Origin: Planctomycetota bacterium
GTDB lineage: Bacteria > Planctomycetota > Brocadiia > SM23-32
DNA: 5,630 nt
Reading direction: 5' to 3'
Assembly: GCA_030604585.1 (NCBI GenBank)
Contig: JAUVVP010000174.1
Coordinates: forward strand, 1-5,630
The position numbers were made by a program, and so were the translations under genes. Positions 1 through 5,620 of the stretch are shown here, one piece after another (within the stretch, counting starts at the first letter, position 1; the number at the start of each line of letters is the position of its first letter). The notes below the pieces were generated by a model. It saw nothing but the letters and a program-made list of their open reading frames with translations. It searched no databases and was not told where the DNA came from.

Positions 1-2
1 AG

Positions 3-1208
3 TTTCGCGACATGAAGATACTGCTGTCGAGCGAGCTGGTGGAAGGGAGCCGCGTCATGTTCCGCCGCCTGATATCCGGGCGGATCGCGCGGGTGGCTCC
101 CTACCTGTTGGTGGCGGACGTGGACCTGTATCCCGTCGTCCACGATGGCCGCATCTACTGGATGCAGGACGCCTACACGCGCAGCAGCCTCTATCCGTAC
201 AGTGAGCCGGCCCGTGACCGCCGGCTCAACTACATCCGCAACTCGGTCAAGGTGGTCGTTGACGCCTACGAGGGGGACATGACCTTCTACGTGGCCGACG
301 AAACCGACCCCCTGGTGCAGGCCTATGCAAGAATGTTCCCCGAGGTCTACAGGCCGATCTCGGAGATGCCGCCGGGCCTGCGCAAACACGTGCGCTATCC
401 ACTCGGCCTGTTCGGCCTCCAGGCGGCGAAGTACGCTACCTTCCACATGCGCGATCCCCAGACCTTCTACAACCAGGAGGACCCCTGGGAGGTCGCCATG
501 GAGGAGTACGGCGGACAGAAACAGCGGGTGGAGAGCTACTACATCGTCATGAGGCTGGCGGACAGCGAAACCGCCGAGTTCCTCGTGATGCTCCCGTTCA
601 CCCCCAAGGGCAAGGACAACATGATCGCCTGGCTGGCGGGACGCTGCGACGGCGACCACTACGGAGAGCTGGTGGCCTACATGTTCCCGAAAGGCAAGGT
701 GGTGAGCGGCCCGCTCCAGGTCGAGAACTGGATCGACCAGGACCCGGACATCTCCCAGCAGTTGACGCTCTGGGGCCAGGGCGGCAGCAGCGTCATCCGG
801 GGCAACCTGCTGGTCATACCCATCGCGGGGGGCATCCTTTACGTCGAGCCGCTCTACATCCGGGCGGCGGGCGGAGGTGTGCCTCAACTGAAGCGCGTCA
901 TCACCGCCTACGGCATGCGTGTCGCCATGGCGCCGAACCTGGCCGAGTCCCTGCGGGCCCTCTTCGGCAAGGGCGTCGTCGCGCAGCCGGAAGCGGCGCC
1001 CGAAGAGGCGCCGCCGGAGCCTCCTGCCCTGGTGCGGGTCCCCGACGAGGAAGCGCGCGCACTGCTGCAAGGCGCCCTCGACCACTACAACAAGGCCCAG
1101 CAAGCCCTGCGCGAGGCCGACTGGCAGCAGTACGGCCTTCACATGCAGCAGATGAAGGCCAAGCTGGACGCCGTTGCCGAGTCGCTCGCGCAGGCCCAGG
1201 GGTCGTGA
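3..1208 (+). CDS. UPF0182 family protein, C-terminal part (5' end cut by window edge)
   Basis: C-terminal portion of a UPF0182 (COG1615) protein. Family members are usually around 900 residues, with several N-terminal membrane helices and a large extracytoplasmic domain; their function is unknown. The frame is open from base 3 with no stop, and the residues before the first ATG (base 12) fit the family, so that ATG is internal. Counting from it, family hallmarks are DGRIYWMQDAYT (45-56), the block around YPLGLFGLQAAKY (129-141), FYNQEDPWE (152-160), MLPFTPKGKDNMIAWLAG (193-210) and the signature GPLQVENWIDQD (233-244) followed by LTLWGQGGSSVIRGNLLVIP (251-270) and LYVEPLYI (276-283). A Pro/Glu-rich linker (about 325-340) then leads to a predicted helical tail (345-398) with the usual A-DW-QYG pattern. 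No membrane segment lies in this part. The family assignment is very secure; the cellular role is not known. Confidence 0.93.
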   Translation, partial: FRDMKILLSSELVEGSRVMFRRLISGRIARVAPYLLVADVDLYPVVHDGRIYWMQDAYTRSSLYPYSEPARDRRLNYIRNSVKVVVDAYEGDMTFYVADETDPLVQAYARMFPEVYRPISEMPPGLRKHVRYPLGLFGLQAAKYATFHMRDPQTFYNQEDPWEVAMEEYGGQKQRVESYYIVMRLADSETAEFLVMLPFTPKGKDNMIAWLAGRCDGDHYGELVAYMFPKGKVVSGPLQVENWIDQDPDISQQLTLWGQGGSSVIRGNLLVIPIAGGILYVEPLYIRAAGGGVPQLKRVITAYGMRVAMAPNLAESLRALFGKGVVAQPEAAPEEAPPEPPALVRVPDEEARALLQGALDHYNKAQQALREADWQQYGLHMQQMKAKLDAVAESLAQAQGS

Positions 1209-1230
1209 CGGGCGCATCTACGTGCCCGTC
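1207..1230 (+). other. Hairpin overlapping the UPF0182 stop codon
   Basis: Bases 1207-1215 pair with 1222-1230 (core GACGGGC/GCCCGTC, then a G-U and a C-G pair) around a six-base loop, ATCTAC. The left arm starts inside the UPF0182 stop codon TGA (1206-1208). No T-run follows, so it is not a classical intrinsic terminator. It could be a weak or factor-assisted terminator, an mRNA 3'-end stabiliser, or chance in GC-rich DNA. It sits 44 bases before the mntP start. Confidence 0.4.
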
Positions 1231-1274
1231 GGCGGCCGGTGAACGGCTTCTCTGCCCGCTGACAGTCCAGCGCC

Positions 1275-1832
1275 ATGAGCATCCTGCACATTTTCCTGAT
1301 TGCCGTCGGACTGGCGGCGGACGCCTTCGCGGTCTCCGTGGCCGAAGGGGTGGCGCTGCGCAAGGTCACCCGCGAGGACACGCTGCGCGTCGCCCTCTAC
1401 TTCGGCGCATTCCAGGCGGCCATGCCGGTGGTCGGGTGGCTGGCGGGCCATTCTCTGCGGTCCGTGGTTGAATCGTACGACCACTGGGTGGCCTTTGGCC
1501 TGCTCATGCTCATCGGGGGCAAGATGGTGGCGGATGCGCTCTTTGGGTTCGGGACGGCGGAGCCGCGCAGCCCGAGCCGGGGCGGGCGCCTCATCATGCT
1601 CTCCATTGCCACAAGCATTGACGCCCTTGCCGTGGGGATGAGCCTGGCCATGCTCCGGGTGCGCATATGGACGCCGGCCGTCATCATCGGCGTCGTCACG
1701 GGGCTGCTGTGTGCCACGGGCATACAGATGGGCGACAGGATCGGTTCCCGCCTGGGGCGCTGGGCCGAACTGGGCGGCGGCACCATCCTCTGCTTCATAG
1801 GCGCCAGGATACTGACAGAGCACCTGCTCTGA
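1275..1832 (+). CDS. mntP: Manganese efflux pump MntP
   Basis: Inner-membrane Mn(II) exporter of the MntP/YebN (formerly DUF204) family, which protects cells from manganese excess. The 185 residues match the usual length (about 185-190) and give six hydrophobic segments, roughly 3-23, 36-57, 70-90, 106-127, 134-152 and 166-184. The protein is an internal repeat of two three-helix halves, each with the conserved Asp motif: LAADAFAVS (Asp16) and SIATSIDALAVGMSLA (Asp116). Further family features are GAFQAAMPVVGW (44-55), GGKM (81-84) and IGARIL near the end. An in-frame stop at 1260 makes ATG 1275 the first possible start, and the N-terminus fits the family there. No good Shine-Dalgarno sequence precedes it (CAGTCCAGCGCC), so it may be poorly initiated or coupled to upstream translation. 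The 66-base gap is too short for a yybP-ykoY manganese riboswitch, which often precedes this gene elsewhere. The family call is very secure. Confidence 0.96.
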   Translation: MSILHIFLIAVGLAADAFAVSVAEGVALRKVTREDTLRVALYFGAFQAAMPVVGWLAGHSLRSVVESYDHWVAFGLLMLIGGKMVADALFGFGTAEPRSPSRGGRLIMLSIATSIDALAVGMSLAMLRVRIWTPAVIIGVVTGLLCATGIQMGDRIGSRLGRWAELGGGTILCFIGARILTEHLL

Positions 1833-1904
1833 GCCGGCTGGCCCCGGACGCGGGAAAGCCCGGCCCAGTCCTGATGGATCGAGCCCCACCGAGGGTAGCT
1901 GAGC

Positions 1905-2669
1905 ATGGTCTCCAAAGGGTTCCTGGAGGAGCTGTATGCGGAATACAACCGCCGCGAGTGCGCCCTTTGCGACCCGGTCAAGTTCCTTTACCTTTACGAG
2001 GACGCCCGGGAGCGCGAGGTGGCGGGCCTGATCGCCGCGCTGCTGGCCTACGGACGGCTCGAGCAGATCCTCAGGTCCGTGGCCGGCGTTCTCGACAGGC
2101 TGGAGGGGTCGCCGCGCAAGTTCCTGCTTTGTCAGACGCCTCAGGAGCTCTTGAGTGCCTGTAGAGGCTTCAAACATCGTGTCACCAGTGCCAAGCAGCT
2201 CGCGGGCCTTCTGTGCGCTGTGAAGGGCGTGCTGGAGGCACACGGGTCGCTTCAGGCCTGCTTCTGCGGTCATGATGACCCGTCCGCGCAGACCATCCTG
2301 CCCGGCCTGTCCGGCCTGGCGGGGGAGTTAGAGCGCAGAGGAGGGGAGCTGGACCATCTCGTTGCCCACCCGGCCAGGGGCAGCGCCTGCAAGCGGTGGA
2401 ACCTGTACCTGCGCTGGATGGTGAGGTGCGACGCCGTGGACCCCGGGGGGTGGAGGGAGGTCTCGCCAGCGCGCCTGATCGTGCCGCTGGACGCCCATAT
2501 GTGGCGCGTCTGCCGACAGTTAGGACTCACGCGCCGCAAGACGTGCAATCTGCGGGCGGCCCTTGAGATCACCGACGCGTTCCGCCGCATATCCCCGGGC
2601 GACCCGGTCAGGTACGATTTCGCCCTCATGCACGCCTCTCGGGATGGCAGGCTGGATGAGATGGTCTGA
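1905..2669 (+). CDS. TIGR02757/DUF2400 family protein, possible HhH-glycosylase relative
   Basis: A 254-residue member of the uncharacterised TIGR02757 (DUF2400) family, at about the normal length. Recognisable conserved blocks are the N-terminal DPVKFLYLYEDAREREVAGL (23-42) running into IAALLAYGRLEQI (43-55), GFKHRVT (88-94), ARGSACKRWNLYLRWMVR (157-174) with DAVDPGGW (176-183), then LIVPLDAHMWRVCRQLGL (191-208), ALEITDAFR (219-227) and DPVRYDFAL (233-241). It is predicted to be cytoplasmic, with no membrane segment. The PLDAHMWRVC segment resembles the catalytic-Asp motif of endonuclease III-type HhH-GPD glycosylases (VDTHIFRV in E. coli Nth), which hints at a DNA-repair fold; that is my inference, not an established function. 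The start is ATG 1905, with GAGGG at 1891-1895 as a modest ribosome binding site and an in-frame stop at 1896 excluding longer forms. The last dozen residues, after the FAL motif, look unconserved. Confidence 0.9.
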   Translation: MVSKGFLEELYAEYNRRECALCDPVKFLYLYEDAREREVAGLIAALLAYGRLEQILRSVAGVLDRLEGSPRKFLLCQTPQELLSACRGFKHRVTSAKQLAGLLCAVKGVLEAHGSLQACFCGHDDPSAQTILPGLSGLAGELERRGGELDHLVAHPARGSACKRWNLYLRWMVRCDAVDPGGWREVSPARLIVPLDAHMWRVCRQLGLTRRKTCNLRAALEITDAFRRISPGDPVRYDFALMHASRDGRLDEMV

Positions 2670-2708
2670 GGAGCGGCAGCCGATGCACTCACGCGACGCA
2701 GCTTCTGC

Positions 2709-2738
2709 TTGACCGGGCGCTGCTAAGAAGGCGATAAT
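2709..2738 (+). promoter_or_regulatory. Candidate sigma70-type promoter for the GHMP kinase gene
   Basis: TTGACC (2709-2714) and GATAAT (2733-2738) each match five of six bases of the -35 and -10 consensus and are 18 bases apart. They lie in the 128-base gap after the DUF2400 stop. Transcription would begin near 2745, giving a leader of about 50 bases that ends in a strong ribosome binding site. In such GC-rich DNA a paired match is notable, but it is inferred from sequence alone. Confidence 0.5.
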
Positions 2739-2786
2739 GGCATGCCGAGGGTTCGCCGCGGCGGTGGGGGGAGTGTGGTCGTCGGT

Positions 2787-2794
2787 GGAGGTGA
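2787..2794 (+). promoter_or_regulatory. Strong Shine-Dalgarno site for the GHMP kinase
   Basis: GGAGGTGA is complementary to the 16S rRNA 3' end. Its GGAGG core ends six bases before ATG 2798. It is the best ribosome binding site on the + strand of the window and fixes the kinase start. Confidence 0.75.
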
Positions 2795-2797
2795 CCT

Positions 2798-3811
2798 ATG
2801 ATCGTCAGGAAACGAGGCTACGCGCGGGTCGGTTTTGTCGGCAACCCCTCCGACGGATACAACGGCAAGACCATCGCCTTCACCATCGGGGATTACTACG
2901 CCGAGGTCATCCTTTACGAGAGCCCGGAGCTGGAGCTGCGTCCGAGCCCCCAGGACCACGCCGTCTTCGAGAGCATGGACGACCTGCTCGAGAACGTGCG
3001 CCGCACCGGTTATTACGGCGGCATACGGCTGCTGAAGGCAGCGACGAAGAGCTTCGCCGAGTACTGCACGGAGGTCGGGATCGAGTTGCCGGCCCACAAC
3101 GTCACGCTGCGCTACAGCACCAGCGTTCCGCGCCAGGTCGGCCTGGGCGGCTCAAGTGCCATCATCACGGCCGTGATGCGCGCCCTGATGGCGTTCTATG
3201 GGGTCAAGATACCCGACCACCTCCTCCCGAACATCGTGCTCGGGGCGGAGAGCCGAGAGTTAGGGTTGACGGCCGGCCTCCAGGACCGCGTGGTCCAGGC
3301 CTTTGGGGGACTGGTCTACATGGACTTCGCCAGGGACCACATGGATAAGCACGGCCACGGGCGGTATGAGAGGCTGGACCCTGAGCTGCTTCCGCCCCTA
3401 TACGTGGCCTACCGCAGGGACCTGGGCAAGGAGAGCTCTACCGCCCACATCAAGGTGCGGGACCTCTACGAGCGCGGGGATGAGGAGGTCGTCCAGACGA
3501 TGGCCGAGATCGCGTCCCTGGCGGACGTTGCCCGGGAGATGATGGAGGGGAGGCACCACGACGGGCTGGCGGAGGTCATCAACCGCAACTTCGACCTGCG
3601 CGCACAGATCTTCCCCATCCGAAACGAGGACATGGCCATGGTGCGCGCGGCGCGGGCGACCGGCGCCTCGTGCAAGTTCTGCGGCTCCGGCGGGGCCGTG
3701 GTCGGCTCCTTCAAGGACGACGAGATGCTTTCGCGCCTCCGCACGGCGATGCAGAAGGCCGGCTACGAGTTCATCGTCCCGCAGGTGGCGCCCAACGCCT
3801 CCGCCGGATAA
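2798..3811 (+). CDS. GHMP kinase, glucuronokinase-like
   Basis: A 337-residue GHMP-superfamily small-molecule kinase (ATP-dependent, cytoplasmic). All three superfamily motifs are present: RVGFVGNPSDGY (10-21), the ATP-binding loop PRQVGLGGSSA (111-121), and the C-terminal glycine motif GSGGAVVGS (296-304). AGLQDRVVQ (159-167) carries the likely catalytic Asp163. Several stretches are much closer to plant glucuronokinase than to galactokinase or mevalonate kinase: GNPSDGYNGKTIAFTIG, GYYGGIRLLKA (71-81), VPRQVGLGGSSAII, LQDRVVQAFGGLVYMDF (161-177) and NFDLRAQIF (264-272). Plant glucuronokinase makes glucuronate-1-phosphate in the myo-inositol oxygenation route to UDP-glucuronate, and its roughly 360 residues are similar in length. 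The substrate here may be glucuronate or another sugar, since bacterial relatives are little studied and no UDP-sugar pyrophosphorylase lies beside it. The gene has its own candidate promoter and converges with the racemase gene. Confidence 0.9.
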   Translation: MIVRKRGYARVGFVGNPSDGYNGKTIAFTIGDYYAEVILYESPELELRPSPQDHAVFESMDDLLENVRRTGYYGGIRLLKAATKSFAEYCTEVGIELPAHNVTLRYSTSVPRQVGLGGSSAIITAVMRALMAFYGVKIPDHLLPNIVLGAESRELGLTAGLQDRVVQAFGGLVYMDFARDHMDKHGHGRYERLDPELLPPLYVAYRRDLGKESSTAHIKVRDLYERGDEEVVQTMAEIASLADVAREMMEGRHHDGLAEVINRNFDLRAQIFPIRNEDMAMVRAARATGASCKFCGSGGAVVGSFKDDEMLSRLRTAMQKAGYEFIVPQVAPNASAG

Positions 3812-3843
3812 CCTCCGCCCGGCCGCGCCCGCCAGATGGGTCG

Positions 3844-4557
3844 CTACTCCGGCGTCCCCGCAGAGGGCGGCCCCAATGCCCGTGCGAGGGCCGCCCTGGC
3901 CAGCAGCCTCGTCGAGTCGAGGCAAGGCAGCGGCGCCTCCTCGGGGCGGACAATGAGGGGCAGTTCCGTGCAGCCGAGCACGACCGCGTCGGTGCCCCGG
4001 GCTTTCAGCCCCTCCATCACTTCGTACAGGTACGTCCGGGACTCATCCTTGAGCACCCCGTAGACCAGCTCCAGGAAGATGATCGCGTCAATCCGCTCGC
4101 GGGCGACCTCATCGGGAATCTCGACCGCAATCCCCCTGGGACGCAGCGCGTCCGGATAGACGGGGCCCTCGGCCAGATAACGGGTGCCCAGTATGCCCAG
4201 GCGCGAGTAGCCCCTGCGGCCGGCCTCATCAGCCACCACGTGGCCGATGTGGAGCCTGGGGATGGGCGAGTCGGCGACCGCCAGGTCGAACGCCTCGTGG
4301 ATCGTATTGTCGGGGCAGACCGCGAAGTCCGCTCCCGCCGAGGCGACCTTGCCCGCCGAGGACAGCATCAGTTCGGCGACTGCTTGCCAGTTTCCCGTGC
4401 GGATGTGCACCATGTACTCGGACAGGGGGTGCGTGTGCATCGTGATCTCGGGGTGGCAGTGCTCGCCCATGGCGCGCCGGGCTTCGGCGCATATGATGCG
4501 GTAGCAGAGCGCCGCGCCCTCCGCGCTGCACGCAACGATGCCGATGTGCTGGGCCAT
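3844..4557 (-). CDS. Asp/Glu racemase superfamily protein with atypical first catalytic site
   Basis: A 237-residue cytoplasmic protein of the aspartate/glutamate racemase superfamily (cofactor-independent, two-domain enzymes acting at an alpha-carbon). Motifs in order are HIGIVACSAEGAALCYR (4-20), FAVCPDNTIHEAFD (78-91), LHIGHVVADEA (102-112), LGILGTRYL (120-128) and VVLGCTELPLIV (192-203). The second catalytic cysteine, Cys196, is intact in GCTELP. At the first site, canonical aspartate racemases have Cys directly before Asn-Thr; here Asp83 is in that place, with Cys81 two residues earlier. E. coli YgeA likewise lacks that Cys (it has Thr) and still works on L-Asp/Glu, so activity is plausible, but substrate and direction are uncertain. 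Other superfamily members are hydantoin racemases, maleate isomerases and arylmalonate decarboxylases. AAGGGGG (4564-4570) sits six bases before the ATG. It follows the deacetylase gene by 27 bases, probably in one transcript. Confidence 0.88.
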   Translation of the reverse strand: MAQHIGIVACSAEGAALCYRIICAEARRAMGEHCHPEITMHTHPLSEYMVHIRTGNWQAVAELMLSSAGKVASAGADFAVCPDNTIHEAFDLAVADSPIPRLHIGHVVADEAGRRGYSRLGILGTRYLAEGPVYPDALRPRGIAVEIPDEVARERIDAIIFLELVYGVLKDESRTYLYEVMEGLKARGTDAVVLGCTELPLIVRPEEAPLPCLDSTRLLARAALARALGPPSAGTPE

Positions 4558-4584
4558 GCCGCGCCCCCTTGCCGAACGGGTCGG

Positions 4585-5385
4585 CTATCTCGGGAACAGT
4601 TCCTCGATGAGTTCGGCGTCCGGCTGGCGGCCGTACTCGCAGACCTCGAAGACCTCGGCGTAGCGGACCTCCCGGCCGCGCTCCTCCCCGTAGCGCTCGA
4701 TGAGTTTCTCCCGGAATAGGTCCGCAACGTGGGCAAAGCGGTCCTCGCAGCGTTCGCGGAGCCACTCCCACCGCTCGGCCTCTTCCTGAGGCACCTGGTC
4801 CAGGTATCTGCCGTTGTAGGGGAGCCATTCGAAGAACTGGCTCTTGTGACAGGCGAGGCTGCGGGCCTTCTTCTCGAAGTACTCGTCCACGGCGACCGCT
4901 ACGTCGCACTGGAAGGGGGCCGGCTTGCGGAACCGGTCGTAGGTGAGGCAGATGACGGGCATCTGCCTCATGGCCGGCACGTCCGGCCGCACGCGGGGCA
5001 CGGTGAGCAGATAGGATGCGTCCACCACCAACTGGCCGGCCGCCCGGTGGTCGGCGTGGTAATCAACGGGGCGCAGCCCCACCAGAAGGTCCGGGTGGAA
5101 GTCGCGGATCAAGCCTATCAGTTCCTCGCGGACCTCGACCGTGGGCACAAGCCGGGCGTCGTCGTGATCGAGCACGAGGTACTCGGCACCGATGACCTCG
5201 CCGGCACGGCGCGCCTCTTCCTTCCGCGTGCGCGCCAGTTCCTCGGGCGGCATCTCCTGGTGCCCTGCGTTGCCGTTCGTCACGGAGACGAGCAGTGCTT
5301 CGCCGCCGCGTTCGACGCAGCGGGCCGCCAGCCCCGTGACGCGTCCTTCGTCGTCCGGGTGGGCACAGACGAACATCAGTTTCAT
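4585..5385 (-). CDS. PIG-L/LmbE family zinc-dependent deacetylase
   Basis: A 266-residue member of the PIG-L/LmbE deacetylase family, typical in length. The family removes acetyl groups from N-acetylglucosaminyl lipids or glycosides (for example GlcNAc-PI, or precursors of mycothiol and bacillithiol) using one zinc ion. Near the N-terminus is AHPDDEG (8-14), where His9 and Asp12 should bind zinc and Asp11 act as base. RPVDYHADHRAAG (105-117) supplies the third ligand, His113. CHKSQ (179-183) matches the later conserved His-x-Ser-Gln site. No signal peptide or membrane segment is seen, so it is predicted to be cytoplasmic. An ATG seven codons upstream (5406) is open, but GGGAGGT lies directly before ATG 5385 and the family begins within a few residues of the AHPDD motif, so 5385 is preferred. 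It is the first gene of the probable two-gene - strand operon with the racemase-like gene. The exact substrate is unknown. Confidence 0.93.
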   Translation of the reverse strand: MKLMFVCAHPDDEGRVTGLAARCVERGGEALLVSVTNGNAGHQEMPPEELARTRKEEARRAGEVIGAEYLVLDHDDARLVPTVEVREELIGLIRDFHPDLLVGLRPVDYHADHRAAGQLVVDASYLLTVPRVRPDVPAMRQMPVICLTYDRFRKPAPFQCDVAVAVDEYFEKKARSLACHKSQFFEWLPYNGRYLDQVPQEEAERWEWLRERCEDRFAHVADLFREKLIERYGEERGREVRYAEVFEVCEYGRQPDAELIEELFPR

Positions 5386-5391
5386 CGGAAG

Positions 5392-5398
5392 ACCTCCC
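5392..5398 (-). promoter_or_regulatory. Shine-Dalgarno site that sets the deacetylase start
   Basis: Read on the - strand this is GGGAGGT, with a spacing of about seven bases to ATG 5385. It lies inside the alternative longer frame that would start at 5406. That longer start has no comparable site, so the shorter protein is favoured. Confidence 0.7.
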
Positions 5399-5436
5399 TC
5401 CAGCACAGCGGGATGTGGGACTACAGTTGGGCGGAC

Positions 5437-5445
5437 AGTCTACCA
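5437..5445 (-). promoter_or_regulatory. Weak candidate extended -10 element for the deacetylase operon
   Basis: On the - strand the bases read TGGTAGACT, which fits an extended -10 pattern (TGnTAnnnT). Transcription would start near 5430 and give a leader of roughly 45 bases. I see no convincing -35 box at the usual distance: TTGCTG lies too far upstream. This is a low-confidence sequence match. Confidence 0.22.
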
Positions 5446-5449
5446 GACG

Positions 5450-5464
5450 GGCGCACGGTGCGCC
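5450..5464. repeat. Short inverted repeat (hairpin) upstream of the deacetylase operon
   Basis: GGCGCA (5450-5455) pairs perfectly with TGCGCC (5459-5464) across a three-base loop. It lies just upstream of the candidate -10 element on the - strand, where an operator could sit. It may equally be chance in GC-rich DNA. Confidence 0.4.
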
Positions 5465-5470
5465 AGCAAT

Positions 5471-5486
5471 CGCCTGACTTCAGGCG
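5471..5486. repeat. Short inverted repeat CGCCTG/CAGGCG
   Basis: CGCCTG (5471-5476) pairs with CAGGCG (5481-5486) around ACTT; the A and last T of the loop are also complementary, making a near-continuous palindrome. It is six bases from the preceding hairpin, so two symmetric sites stand in tandem upstream of the deacetylase gene. Operator, weak terminator or chance are all possible. Confidence 0.4.
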
Positions 5487-5568
5487 CGGGCAGGGGAGGG
5501 CGGCTTAGGGGCTATTGCAGAACCCGGATCTACTGCGGCCGGCTGCGAAGCCCGATGGCTGTGTTGTC

Positions 5569-5620
5569 GGCGCAAAACGTCCTCAACGTGGCTTCAGCCA
5601 CGCTTCCGGCGTTTTGCGCC
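5569..5620. repeat. Long two-tier palindrome (repeat element or structured RNA)
   Basis: GGCGCAAAACG (5569-5579) pairs perfectly with CGTTTTGCGCC (5610-5620), and a G-U and a C-G pair extend the stem by two. After a symmetric internal loop of five bases on each side, CGTGGC (5587-5592) pairs with GCCACG (5597-5602) around a TTCA loop. The whole is a 52-base two-tier hairpin containing an A4/T4 run unusual for this GC-rich DNA. No T-run follows on the + strand (TGCCGCCTTG), so a standard intrinsic terminator is unlikely. Such imperfect palindromes between genes are typical of REP- or MITE-like dispersed repeats. Only one copy is visible here. Confidence 0.65.

Noticed and set aside
12..14. ATG as the true start of the UPF0182 gene
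   Set aside because: The frame is open to the window edge, the upstream residues fit the family, and the N-terminal membrane region of this large family is missing, so the gene begins outside the window.
1833..1904. Possible terminator between mntP and the DUF2400 gene
   Set aside because: Only competing 4-bp stems are found (CCCG/CGGG at 1843-1854, or CGGG/CCCG at 1851-1862), with no T-run, so the support is too weak.
1218..2273. Long open frame on the - strand, 351 codons
   Set aside because: It lies opposite mntP and the DUF2400 gene, both with clear family motifs. Its translation is low-complexity and rich in Arg, Pro, Ala and His, typical of an antisense shadow in GC-rich DNA.
3812..3843. 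Bidirectional terminator between the convergent kinase and racemase genes
   Set aside because: The 32-base gap is GC-rich but has no convincing stem and no T-runs on either strand.
3670..4719. Open frame on the + strand, 349 codons
   Set aside because: It overlaps the end of the kinase and runs opposite the racemase gene. Its product is Arg-rich, matches no family I know and has no ribosome binding site.
4729..5508. Open frame on the + strand, 259 codons
   Set aside because: It is the mirror of the PIG-L deacetylase gene, whose - strand product has complete zinc-binding motifs. The + strand product shows no family motif.
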